A stretch of 64,000 bases of DNA, from NCBI GenBank assembly GCA_010015655.1, contig ML976743.1:186001-250000 (forward strand). Direction: 5' to 3'. The position numbers were made by a program, and so were the translations under genes. The DNA is from Bimuria novae-zelandiae CBS 107.79 (taxonomy: Eukaryota; Ascomycota; Dothideomycetes; Pleosporales; Didymosphaeriaceae). The notes beneath the pieces are model-generated. The model worked only from the letters and a program-made list of their open reading frames with translations, was not told where the DNA came from and did no database searches. Of the stretch, positions 11,335 through 22,085 are shown in pieces; position 1 is the stretch's first letter, and the number at the start of each line of letters is the position of its first letter.

Positions 11335-12925
11335 CTATAGGATATTATAAGATTAGTTATGTATATAGGAACGCTAAGTATAGCCCTTCTATACTTATAT
11401 TTAATCTAAGTTATTAATCTATTATTTAGATTATACTTAGGCTTTAGTTAATTCATTTATAATTACGCACTACCTTTAATACTAATAATCCTATTAATAC
11501 GCGTAAGCTATTAATAACTTTTCTTTACCTTATAGTACTATTACCTAAGAACTAACCCTAGTCTCCTTTAGGATCAGTTATCCCAAAGGGCTTAATAAGA
11601 ACTAGATAGAAAAGCATTATAAATACGCTTATACTTATAAGGACTTTGCCTACTTCTTAAAAAAGGTAGTACAGCGCATATGATATAACTAGGAGGCATC
11701 TACGCGAGGATTTTTTAAGTTTTATACGTAGGTACCGTAGGTGCTAGGTAAGGCGTAACACTAGAGGGTTAGTATTGGCGACAATATGCGGAGGTGCCTA
11801 AATCGCACTTGCTATTATTAAAAAAAGATATAATAAGTATATAAGGTGTACCTAACGTTGCTAAATTAATTAATATTATCTATTTTATAATAGCTATTAT
11901 AGTAAAGTAGTTATAGAAAGAGAGGCATTAGTAGCGTTAATAAAGTATAGTATTTTAGGTAAGTTTTTACACTTTTATAAGTAATTTTATTATTAAGTAA
12001 GCGCGTACTAAGTTAAATTTTAATTAAAAAATTAGCTAAGTAGCCTATGCGTAGCGTATAAAATCTTTATACTAATAACGCTAGCTTCTTTACTTAGTTA
12101 CTTAACTGTCTCCCTACGTAACATGTTACGCTATTTTTACTCTTAATTTTTCTTATATACGCCTATAGCGTCCTCCTTATTACTCTCCGTAAGCCTATTA
12201 TACTTAGATTACTACTAAATTACCATTTTACGGAGGCGCAGGAGTAATAGCACTAGTAGCTTAAAATACTACTCTTATACTACGTATAGTATTCCCGTGT
12301 TAGACAGGTCTATAAGTTCATTAAGGTTAAGCTAGCCACGTTTAATAACGTTAAGAAGTACTTTTTTAACTTTATTTACTTTTTTAGCTATTACTAATTT
12401 TTTCTACTAGTTAAAAAAGTACAAAATTTAATACGTAAGCTTTACTAAGTTTATATAAGTTAAGTTTTATTATACTAATACTAAAAAGCTTCTTAAAGTT
12501 ATAGTAAGCGTTTAAATAACATACTACTAGCTACTAATTTAACTCTATACTAATTAATTTATAAATAGTAAGCTAGTAGTAATAACCTTTATAAAATTAT
12601 TTATATTAAGCTTAGATTTAGTACTTTTTTTGCTAATTTCTGTGCCGTCTTCTTTGTTAAATCCCTATAGGATAGCTAGTCCTAAAGAGATTAAGGTTAG
12701 TTCTCGAACAAGAGTACTATAAGGTAAGGAAAGATTATTAATAGCTTACGTGTATTAATAAAGTTATTAATATTAAAGGTAGTACGTGGTTGTAAACGAA
12801 TTAACTAAAACTAGAGTATAATTTAAATAATAGATTAATAACTTAGGTTAAACATGAAGATAGAAAGTCTATCTTTAATATTTCTATATATAAGTCCTAT
12901 CCTATAAATCCTAATAGTCTTATAA
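11335..12925. mobile_element. Decayed element with long inverted repeats
   Basis: An arm of about 255 bases at 11335-11590 pairs in inverted orientation with 12660-12925. The best-kept block, CTAAGTTATTAATCTATTAT near 11406, has its reverse complement near 12846. Arm similarity is roughly four in five by eye and most differences are transitions, as expected for RIP. The 1.07-kb interior is AT-rich and full of stop codons; one frame keeps long stretches without frameshift but matches no family I recognise. It could be a DNA transposon with long terminal inverted repeats, or two opposed copies of one repeat. Outer ends and target duplications were not resolved. Confidence 0.6.
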
Positions 12926-13624
12926 GTCCTAAAGTCCTATATGCTAAGACACTTCTAAGATTCCTGATATTCCTAGGACGCGTGGTTTGTCACGTGACTT
13001 ATGGCTAAGTTAGGATTCTTAGCTAGGCGCATAGATAAGTGCCTATGCCTTGCTTGCGTTATATTAGATTGTAATAGATCTTAACATTCTCCTTCGTAGC
13101 TCTCTCTCTAGCTAGCGAGAGACCTAGGCGTACGTTATCATGCGGCTTATTAACTAATACACCTGCCTTGTGTTATATCGCGCGCCTATGCCGCCACTAT
13201 AGTACTGCTTACTAGGTAGTAATTCTCGAACTAATTAGGTTGCCTGGGCGTACGTTTGACCCAGCACACGTACGGATAGTTACCACAGTGGGTATCCTGG
13301 CATCCCCATTTATCGCGGATCGCGACTGCAGGGCCCTTACCAACAACAGTATATACGAGGACCTCTAGCAGGTCGTGTAGCTAGCGATAAGTTATAGTAA
13401 GTCGTGGTAAAAAGCTTTAAGAAGAGCTTTATAAGCTAAATACCCCCCTATTACGCGTTTAACTATTTTAGCTAGTTTTTAGCTTTACTAGTATTAAATT
13501 AAAGTTAATATAAGTTATTTTAATAATAAATTTCTTTTTAACTTATACGCGCGCTTAATAACCTACTTAAAAATAATACTATTACTATATTTAAAAGACT
13601 ATATAGGTCTTTATTACTTAAGTA
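12926..13624. other. Repeat-derived DNA with a GC-richer patch
   Basis: 13080-13400 is less AT-rich than its surroundings but carries no frame of useful length. A block at 13441-13505 recurs as a diverged direct repeat at about 13995-14055. Confidence 0.3.
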
Positions 13625-14055
13625 CCTATAGTCAGACTTGTCAACAATCAAGCCAATCAAGCCGATCTAACTAAATTTAGTAACATCTTAACCTATGCGA
13701 GCTAGTGAATTACCATATTAGGCTAGACCGGCTTAATTGGCTTGATTGTTGACAAGTCTGCCTATAGTATATATGTAACTACTATTAGACTTTTTACTGC
13801 TATTTTTATAGGCAGAATTAATTATATAAGATCTCTTATAACCTTATCTACCTATTACTAGAGCTCTATACAGAAGTACGTATATATTTTTATTTTAGTA
13901 TTAAACTTAGTTTTAACTTTCTTTTAGCGTAAGAACGCGCGCTAGTAGTAAATAATATATAACTTAATTTTATATAGTTTTAGTAATTTATTAAATACCC
14001 TCCTATTACGCGTTTTACTAATTTTATTAATTTTTAGCTATATTAGTATTTTAAC
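13441..14055. repeat. Diverged direct repeat pair (13441-13505 and 13995-14055)
   Basis: Both copies contain CCTATTACGCGTTT followed by TTTTAGCT(T/A)TA(C/T)TAGTATT with similar spacing. They lie in the same orientation about 550 bases apart, on either side of the hAT-type MITE. Similarity was judged by eye. They may be remains of a tandem or LTR-like repeat. Confidence 0.5.
13625..13768. mobile_element. hAT-type MITE, 128 bp, with 8-bp target duplication
   Basis: The element spans 13633-13760. Its 36-base terminal inverted repeats start CAGACTTGTCAACAATCAAG and match at 34 of 36 positions; both mismatches are transitions. It is flanked on both sides by the identical octamer CCTATAGT (13625-13632 and 13761-13768). 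An 8-bp target duplication and CAG-type ends are hallmarks of hAT transposons. The 56-base interior has no coding capacity, so it is non-autonomous. Its good preservation inside a heavily mutated island suggests later insertion or weak RIP because it is short. Confidence 0.9.
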
Positions 14056-14684
14056 TTTACTTAAAATTAAATTAATATTTAATACTCCTTTATTAAATAA
14101 TTACTTACGCTTACTATTACCTTTATTATTAATAATTTTATTAAATATTCCTTTATTAAGTAATTACTTATTTTTTTTTAGTAATATAGGTTTTTAGATT
14201 AACTAAGGCTTCTTATTTTTAAAATAATACTTATTAACGTATATATTAACGCTATTGTTATCCTCTATAGGTCCCTACTCCACTGTGGGTCCCTGCTCCT
14301 CTATAGGCTTGTTCGTGCCTATAAATTATAGGACGCGTAGAGGTGCCCTCTATAGATTAGTTTTATGCCTCCTTAGAGGGTTGCGGCCAGCGTTAAACAC
14401 TTTTAAAACCTTTCTTTTTTAAGTACTTAGTATATTATACCTTCTAATAAGTTTATTTCCTCTATTATATTGTCTCTTATATAAAATAGGGTGTACAGCG
14501 ATGAAAGCGGGGAAGCGATTACCTAAAAAGCGTGCAGCCACTCAGAAACGCGCCCCAAGTGGGTCGGGACGGTGTTTTGCTCAGCGTAATAACAGCCTGG
14601 TCCGTGCGATCCCTACCAAAAAGTTCCCTCACTGAAACTGCGCATTCCACCACGACGCCCATGCGCCCACACAACGAAACGAAA
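13769..14684. other. AT-rich end of the island and RRP7 leader
   Basis: AT-rich decayed DNA reaches to about 14480, then composition changes abruptly and RRP7 begins. Short repeats are present: CCTTTATTAA(A/G)TAATTACTTA occurs near 14087 and again near 14151. No gene is visible. The promoter of RRP7 must lie in or right next to this repeat-derived DNA. Confidence 0.35.
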
Positions 14685-15756
14685 ATGTCCCACCTGAAAT
14701 CGCCCAATGCAAAAAAGTCGACAAGTCCGCCTAAATCGGTTGCCAACTTCGAGGTCCTGCCCCTCTCGCTTCCCGCACAACCTGGTCGTCCATCATCCTG
14801 CGCCGATGCACGACACTATATCTATGTGAAGCCGCACGCACCTTCCCAAACGACCGCCTCCACCCCTCGGTCACTCTTCATCGCAAATGTACCAATCGAT
14901 GCCTCAGAAGCGAACTTGCGTGCGCTATTCGCGGACCAGCTGGGAGGTGCGCGAGTGGAAAGCGTAGAGTTTGATGCCAGCGTGCCGGCGGTAGTCGAAC
15001 ACAAGAGGTTCAAGCTCGAGGAGCTGCTGGGCGGGGAGAACAAAGATACACAGACAAATAGAGGAACCAAACGGAAACGCGAGGATGGAAAATCGGCGAA
15101 GAAGGAGATGGTTGCTGAAGGCGTAGTCGAGGATGAGGACAGTGCGCTACCGCGGATATGGAATGGCGAGCTACGTCGGAGCGGTTCGGGTGCTGTCGTC
15201 GTGTTTCTGGATAAAGCGAGTATGCGCGGAGCGTTTGAGCAAGTGCAGAAGGCTGTCAAGGAGGGAAAGACTGTGCGGTGGATCGGCGGTGAAGCGCTGG
15301 GCGTGGAACGTATGATTGCCTGACTTCTGCTTGCTGCATTTGCATATGCTAATCCGAGTTATAGGATATAAGTCCCATCTCACCCTCGTACATCCCGCCG
15401 CCTCTGTCCTGTCTACAACAACGAATGCATACCTCGCGCAGTTCGACGCTGCAGAAGATGCTCGCAATCGTGCGCTCGCACACCTGCGCAGTGTTCCCGA
15501 CGAAGATGGCTTCATTACCGTTACTCGTCGTGGTGGCCGCAGCGCCCCTGCGGCGCGTCTTGAAATCGCACAACAGAAGCAGGCCGAGCTGGATGAGCGA
15601 AAGAAGAAGAAGGGAAGCTTGGATGGCTTCTACCGGTTCCAGAACAGAGAAAAGCGGAAGGAGGAGGAGAACCGACTAAAGAAGCAATTCGAAAAGGACA
15701 GGAGGAGGGTACAAGAGATGCGGGAGAGGCGCGGGAAGGTGCGATTGGAAAGCTAG
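14685..15756 (+). CDS. RRP7: Ribosomal RNA-processing protein 7 (Rrp7)
   Basis: Two exons, 14685-15309 and 15365-15756, give 338 residues. The intron has a GTATGA donor, a TGCTAAT branch site and an ATAG acceptor, and joins 'ALGVE' to 'RYKSHLTLVHP'. The N-terminal half holds an RRM-like fold ('RSLFIANVPIDASEANLRAL') with a basic insert (KRKREDGKSAKK). The C-terminus is the diagnostic Rrp7 domain: 'PDEDGFITVTRRGGR', then 'DGFYRFQNREKRKEEENRLK' and 'RRRVQEMRERRGK'. Rrp7 acts in the nucleolus in small-subunit rRNA processing (UTP-C complex in yeast). I chose the ATG at 14685 (ACGAAAATGTCC context); in-frame ATGs at 14661 and 14532 would add 8 or 51 residues of unconserved sequence. Confidence 0.9.
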
Positions 15757-16678
15757 GCATGTAATGTTACTGCTGCAGGTGTGATGGAGAAGCCATTCGA
15801 AAGAGGCCTTGTGGCAAGAATTGATACCCGATGCTCACATTTTCACCATCTCCGAGTCCTTGCAAGATGCGGCCCTAATCAAGGCCGTGTCCGTCTTGTC
15901 GCTGGTTCACGTACGCTGAAGCGGCGTTGTCTTCAAAGGTATCACCAGTAACCCGATGTGATGACGAAGCCCGAAGGTTCTCCGAAACACCCATGCTCAA
16001 GATTGAAGGTGCTCAGCTGGGTGAGTTCAGATCGAAAGGCGACTCCTGATAAGCTATATCCTGTTGTTAACGACCCATCGTCGCAGCGTTTCGCTACCAT
16101 GCGAACTTCTCCAAGGCGTTAGCCATTTCCACATCTTCTACGTGTGGCTCCTACCACGACCGTTCGGCGGAAGTCGCGATTCGCCAAGCTTACATGCTTC
16201 CTGGAGTGTTCACCATTGGCTCAATGCAACGGACCCGATACTCTGGACACGTAAAACTGACGATCCTACAGACATCTGGATATAGCACCACAGGTGCGGT
16301 GCAAGCTGTGTCTCGAAAAGTCATGTTTACGGGTGGCACAGGGTGGTCAAGTGGGCAGGAGCGTCCCTTCGATCTCACCCTTGACCGTCGCAATTTCGAC
16401 TTGCACCCTCCGTTACTCTTCTGCTTTGACTTATTTCACTTCGGACTCATTGAGAACCTTCGCTCCAATACTCTCGTTCGACGCTTTGAGTGGACGCCTA
16501 GAGCTTCTTCGACGATCGGGTATGATTGACTTTCTCTGCTTTCGTCCATCGCTATTCGCGGACTGATTCCAGTCAGTCCCAACACGTTAAACCACCCCTC
16601 GCGTGGTTTTGTGCAGTTCCATTTTTGTATCACCAAGCAAGATTTGGGTGTCGCAGCTGATCCCCTGGACCGAAAAAT
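15757..16678. other. Intergenic, no supported gene
   Basis: About 920 bases between RRP7 and the HET pseudogene. Open frames of 60-110 codons on both strands show no domain and no splice logic. Confidence 0.3.
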
Positions 16679-19100
16679 ATGGACAGCGCCACGCTGCCCT
16701 CATACATTCCTCGCTATGTCTATCCGCCTTTCTCGGGCCCGGACAAAATTCGCATTCTCACTATCCTTCCGTCCAACCAAAATGGCATCACGTGCACTTT
16801 GAGAGAAATCAGCTATATCGAAAGGTGCTACCAGGCTCTATCATATGTTTGGGGTGCCCCCGAGAAGCCTCATGAAGCGACCGTAGTGGATGATACAGGA
16901 ACTATCTGTGGTACTAACCTCTAACAGTCAATCTCCAGCACGCTCTTTCTGATCTCCACGACTGTAAAGAGATAGACGAGAAAACGTTCTGGTTCGATCA
17001 AATCTGCATTAATCAGGAAAGCGATGAGAAGGGTGCACAGGTTGCCATGATGGACAAAATTTACCGGTATGCGCAAAGAGTTATCACGTACATGGGCCCG
17101 GCGGCTCAGCAACGCATTGGAGAAAGCGGCCTCAGGCTCTTCGAGAGAATCCATCAATTGTACCACGCTACCTTCGACGTTGTACTCGAACACGCGAAAG
17201 ACAAACCTTTGAATACCTTGTCTCGGGACAGCTTACCCGATCTCTCGAACGAAATATCCGTCGAAACCCATGAACAAGATTGGAAATGGCTCATGGGATT
17301 GGCTTTTGGCAGTTGGACTCAACGGCTCTGGATACTGCAGGAACAATTGCTCAGCCCTAAATTAGTAGCCCTACGTGGAACCCGGCTACTACACTGGGAA
17401 ACCCTCTCAATCATACCAAGTCTATTTTTTCTCTCGAAACTTCCAGGGCTATCCGAACCCCACAACTAGGAAGAAATCTCACCACTCCCCCGTGAACGTT
17501 TCACAATCGTCATTATGTACTTACTATCACTATGTAGAGAGCGCAGATACATGCACACAGATGGTCGAGATCCAAAAGATGCCCTTCATCTCTCCAATAT
17601 GACGACGCTACTCTCCAACATGTTCAGATATGGCAAAGGTAAAACTAATTACAGGAGGCGTTATAGTCTGTAAGGGAGGTGCCAAAAGGGGGGTAGTGTG
17701 TTGCCCGTACACGACTGAACAATGAGGCGTCAAAAGGCTTGCACATTGAGGAGAGGGTTCAGATATTGACTACCATTCCAGTGTTATGATACACGCGATC
17801 GGTCTACGCACTATTGAGCATATCTTCCGATGCGAAAGAACTGGCGAATACCCCGGATTATTCTGACACCTGCCCAATGGAAACAATCTACAAGTCGATT
17901 ATTGAGAGATCATCGGGTCTGTGGCCTTTGGCAATGGCATGCCTAGGAAATGATCCGGCTAACAATGAGGCCGCTTCTTGGGCATATCAGAAACCACGGC
18001 CGCCCTGGAAAACATCATCAAAGTTCGTGGTTCGATCCACATCCAGGCCGAATCCTAGAACTCGCCGTCAATTGGTATGTACTTCAGCTCAAAATCTTTG
18101 GGCGCAATTAGATCTTCGTACGGGCAGACTGGATTAGCTGAAACGCTGTAGCACTTTCGTGTGGATGCGGCTGCTCCCCTTCATCTAGTACACTTATAAT
18201 CAAAGGTCGCATACTGGATACAGTATCCGTCACTTCCGCATTCGTTCACGATCTGCCCCAGGACGCTAAACGTGCCGACTCCGGCTGGTGGAACAGTTGC
18301 CGCGATCTTTTGCATCTCTCCGACTTCGTCCGAGACATGAATGCAGCATCATCACCGCTCAAGGCAATATCTGTAATGAGTACTCTACATCTGGATCTAA
18401 ATTGGAACCCTCTGAGATGGGAAGGTGGTCTTCCCGAAGAAGCAGCAACAATGTATGTAAGCAGGTGGGTGGTATGTGTGAAGGTAGTATATTGTGTGTG
18501 TAATTGTCTGAGTTGCTCTGTGTGTTGTTCTGTGTTGTGTTGTGTGTACATGGAGTGATCAGAGGCTCGTATATAGAGATAGAGCTGACTCATGAGACTA
18601 GTGTCGTCATGTGACATATCTCTGGGCTGCTTACAATGTATCTATGGAATATCCTATATCGCTCGATAGACGTGCTTGCAATCGGACGACCCCCCTCCGG
18701 AGCTACTGCTCCGAACGGAATTGTATTAAGAGTATGCCCGCAATTCAAACTTTTGTATGATATGCGCTATCGTGAGGAAGACTCCGAACATATCACGGAG
18801 TTTGCTAAGTCGCTGGAATACAAAGACTGGTTCTTTGTCAATTCGACTATGTTGAGAGCGGAAATACAAGGGAGGTCACTGTGCGTCACCGAAGCGGGCC
18901 GCCCGTGTAGCGGTATGAACGAGGTGCTGAGGGGATATGTAATAGTAGCATTCTAAGGAGCGGATCGGCTCTACATACTGCGTCCATCCGGCAACCAGTA
19001 TCGCCTTGTCGGTGACGCATGGGTGGATGGTCTGATGAAGGGTGAAGCTTATGAAGGCGTGGACCCCGACGAAGTGGATGTTGACATTGAGATCATCTAG
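16679..19100 (+). pseudogene. Broken HET-domain (heterokaryon incompatibility) gene
   Basis: The start MDSATLPSYIPRYVYPPF and the HET motifs 'CYQALSYVWGAP', 'HDCKEIDEKTFWFDQICINQ' and 'FGSWTQRLWILQEQLL' identify the family. The usual C-terminal lipocalin-like end ('YILRPSGNQYRLVGDAWVDG') is found at about 18970-19097, so the original gene spanned the whole interval. Between 16900 and 16925 the frame changes across only 17-20 bases that look like the 3' part of an intron. At about 17801 a one-base loss breaks the family motif DRVYALLSIS. Further frame changes and stops occur between 17460 and 18960. HET proteins act in non-self recognition and cell death after fusion of unlike hyphae; this copy should be inactive. 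Confidence 0.8.
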
Positions 19101-20487
19101 TGCATTCAGGCTGGGCCCAGCTACTTCGAGGCATATACTTCGAGATATCTCCGTCGCTCGGAGGAGGTGCGCGCGCTTGGGAATGTTCGGCCGTTGGGCA
19201 AGCGCGAGCGGAGCCGACGCAGCGCCACGTACTGTAGAGCTAACGCCTGGCAAATGTTTACTTATTTACGCTACGTTTTAGTACATGCCTAGATCATGCC
19301 AGAAATAGAACACGGTGAGAACTAGCCACACTCTGCAAGTCCGCCACAAATCGAGGCTATTCAGTTGGTGTTGAGCCCACGGTACGGGGGTGGGCCTGGC
19401 CAAGTGCATTGTTATTTTATTCTGTCGCCATCGAAAAGAGACGCCATTCCAGCCATTGAATAAAATTAAATGAAGAGATTGGCCCCCTTTCGTCGCGTCA
19501 TTGAGTAGATTCATTGCTTCCGTCCAGTCCAGCGGTACCTTGAATATACTATGGTGTACCTAGGTAAGGCGCATAGTACAAGCTGGTTCCGCGAACCAGC
19601 GGACCTCAGTTTTAGTGTACAAGCCAATAACAATCACGGTGAACACGCATACCTCCGTCAATGGCAGCCCTGCATCATGACAGAAACACGCCCAAGTATG
19701 GTAGCACAATGCCAAGATTGCTCAGTACACAAGGTCTTTCTTTCCTAACCACCGAAACAACGTCTTCAGGTACAAATTGCGTTTACAAGGTACGCCCTGC
19801 TTCTAGCGCCAAGCGCCAATTGACTATAGGTCGTTAATGCCAGCGAGAAAGCTTAGCAATGCTTCGGGGAGCTTGGTAAAGCTTGATTCGACACGCTGTC
19901 TTCATGGTGAAGGGGCTAGTCTGCTGTGCTACATCATCGCACCACGTATTGAGGCTAGTGCTCACCCATTGAGCCGGACCCTACGGCGACGGGAATACGG
20001 AGGTGGTCTAGATCCAATGCGAGGGATATATCATGTGAGGAGGAGATGAGTGTGGCTTTGGTGCAATACTAGCCACATATTGTGGAGTAAGAAGGGACAG
20101 CGGAGGACCGTGGGAGGAAATTCGATTGGAGACATCGGGTAGTCGGCATGTTTTGGGTCGCGGGAGTATATTCCGTTTGGCATTTTATGAAAGAGTGTTC
20201 TGTTGTGAGCTATTTCGGAAGATGAGCAGAACCGGATGAACGTCCTGGGCTCGCACACGGGACTCCTCATCCGAAGACCAATAGTTGTACAGTGACACTG
20301 ATCCACGGGGGTTTAGTTAGATTAAAATTAGACCTCGAAGCCCGGCATTAAGACACAGTCCAATATTTTCACGGGAAGGAATATAAGAAGCCTCTGTACC
20401 TCTGCACCTCCCTTCCACAAACCCATAAGCCTACAACCAAATCACTTTCTAAAACGCACCAGACCACTCAAGGAACTGCTCTTCCCC
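19101..20487. other. Intergenic, no supported gene
   Basis: About 1.4 kb without a convincing gene. AATATAAGAA at about 20381 and the following pyrimidine-rich leader are suitable promoter elements for the small secreted-protein gene at 20488. Confidence 0.35.
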
Positions 20488-20871
20488 ATGCGTGTCCAAT
20501 ACGTCGCTCTCTCCATCCTCTTGGGCACCGCCTACGCCATCCCGTACGCTACCTTCGAGGTTTCTCAAAACAATGAATTGAGCTATCCCAGCTCGCCTCG
20601 CTCGGCTGAACCCAATCCCATCGCGGACCCAGATCCCAAGAAGCACAAGCACAACAAGGATAAGAAGCCACACAGCACGGAGCCGAAGGCGGATTCGAAG
20701 AAGGACGACAAGAAAAAGGCATCTAAAGACAAGGGCACGAAGGAGAGTCGCGAGGCGGAGCCTGAGGCTGAGGCTGAAGCTAAGAAGCATTACCACAAGG
20801 AAGGAGGGAAGAAGGAGAAGGGCGAGAAAAAGGAGCACAAGGATAAGGATGGGAAAACTGGCACTCAGTGA
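20488..20871 (+). CDS. Small secreted Lys/Glu-rich protein
   Basis: A single exon encodes 127 residues. The first 17 residues (MRVQYVALSILLGTAYA) form a clear signal peptide with a likely cut after Ala17. A short mixed segment (IPYATFEVSQNNELSYPSS) follows. The remaining 80 or so residues are extremely rich in Lys, Glu, Asp and His, with KKDDKKK-type runs and an alternating EAEPEAEAEA stretch. There is no Cys, no transmembrane segment and no recognised domain. Codons are GC-rich like neighbouring genes and the frame is intact, so I take it as a real gene. Its role is unknown; a cell-wall, apoplastic or effector-like role is speculation. Confidence 0.65.
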   Translation: MRVQYVALSILLGTAYAIPYATFEVSQNNELSYPSSPRSAEPNPIADPDPKKHKHNKDKKPHSTEPKADSKKDDKKKASKDKGTKESREAEPEAEAEAKKHYHKEGGKKEKGEKKEHKDKDGKTGTQ

Positions 20872-21261
20872 CTGAACGCTGGTGTGGCTATAAGCGAGGG
20901 GTCGCATGTGTGTGTGGAGGTATTCAAGCTGCTGCTGGGGTGTTTTGCTATCTGATTGAGCTTTGAGTCTTTCATCTACCATACTTGAGTGAATAAATAC
21001 AAGTCCGCCTTCATTATATCTGCAAGTTGAGAGCCAGTGATGATGATTGAAGGCGTGATGATCTAGCCGGTATCTCTAGACTCATGAGTAAATAGCAACT
21101 TATGCTATCCCAAGTAACGCTCGATGTGTCTGACTCAAGTGCTAGCCGTGTGCCGCCATGATCTGTCCTCAATACCAAGCACCGCAACCTTCATGTCTGT
21201 CATTGTGCGCCGGAATAGACGGTCTTCAGCACGTCGGGCTTACCTCGAAGCATCCGTTGTG
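20872..21261. other. Convergent 3' intergenic region
   Basis: 390 bases between the ends of the plus-strand secreted-protein gene and the minus-strand gene at 21262-22085. No further feature is visible. Confidence 0.35.
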
Positions 21262-22085
21262 CTAGTTCTCGTCCTCCTCGTCGCTGATCACCACCGCTCG
21301 CTTGCGCTTCTGCGAGCTGCCCGAGGCGCGTAGGGTGCCTGCCTTAGCCGGAGTCTTGAGCGCGGGCTTCGTGCCGCTCGATGAGGGGCGAGGTGCCGGA
21401 ATCGGCCTCGTCGCGGACGTGTGCGGGGCGGCGGGGCTCTTAGAGAGTTTCCTGTTCTTCTCCACCGTCGTGTCCTTGTCCTTCGTCGCCTTTGCGCTCA
21501 CGACACTTTTGAAGGGAATCGGAGTTGCGAGTGCCTTCAGTTGATCCTGGGCCCGAACTTCTGATGAAAATGTTAGCATGTATGCAACAATTCAGTACAA
21601 GCGAACTTACGGCGCAATTGGCGATCAAGCCGCTCCTTGGACTCCAAGGGCAATACGACTGCGAAAGCGTAATGCGTCTCCGGCATCTCTTTGATAACAG
21701 ACTTGCCCGTCAGTACCTCGAGTGAGTGCTCCTTGCCCGTCTTCTCGAACAACGCTCGCTGCAGGTCCTTGCCATGCAGCCGCTGCTGACCCATGAGCCT
21801 GAGATCGTCCCGCCTCGCGAGCTCGTCGGGGTGGAAACCCATGAGATATTCTGTGGGACAGTTGAACAAGTTCTCGAAGAACTTCACCTTCGCGTTCTGC
21901 TCGTCGACTTGCTTCTGTAGGATATCCACCGCATTCCACACGGAGTCGTGATCCGGTTTGCATGACAGCTTCTGCGCTGCGGCGGCGAGGTCGAAATCAG
22001 GATCGTCCATCCTGAGTGTGTCTTGCACGGAGGAGCTCACAGTTTGCGCGTGGTTGGTCATGTTGGCACTCCGCTGTCCCGACAT
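21262..22085 (-). CDS. Protein of unknown function, probably nuclear
   Basis: Two exons, 22085-21611 and 21560-21262, give 257 residues. The intron has a GTAAGT donor and a GCTAAC branch site, and joins 'RLDRQLR' to 'QVRAQDQLKAL'. Residues 1-150 are likely helical, with a coiled-coil-like stretch 'AVDILQKQVDEQNAKVKFFE' and the phrase 'NLFNCPTEYLMGFHPDELAR'. The C-terminal third is Pro/Ser/Lys-rich and ends 'QKRKRAVVISDEEDEN', resembling a nuclear localisation signal plus an acidic tail. I do not recognise the family. The start MSGQRSANM was preferred to an upstream in-frame ATG at 22199 because that extension looks unstructured. Confidence 0.7.

Noticed and set aside
20449..20982. 177-codon Leu-rich frame antisense to the secreted Lys-rich gene
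   Set aside because: It is the mirror of Lys/Glu-rich codons on the plus strand, whose signal peptide and composition are the better explanation.
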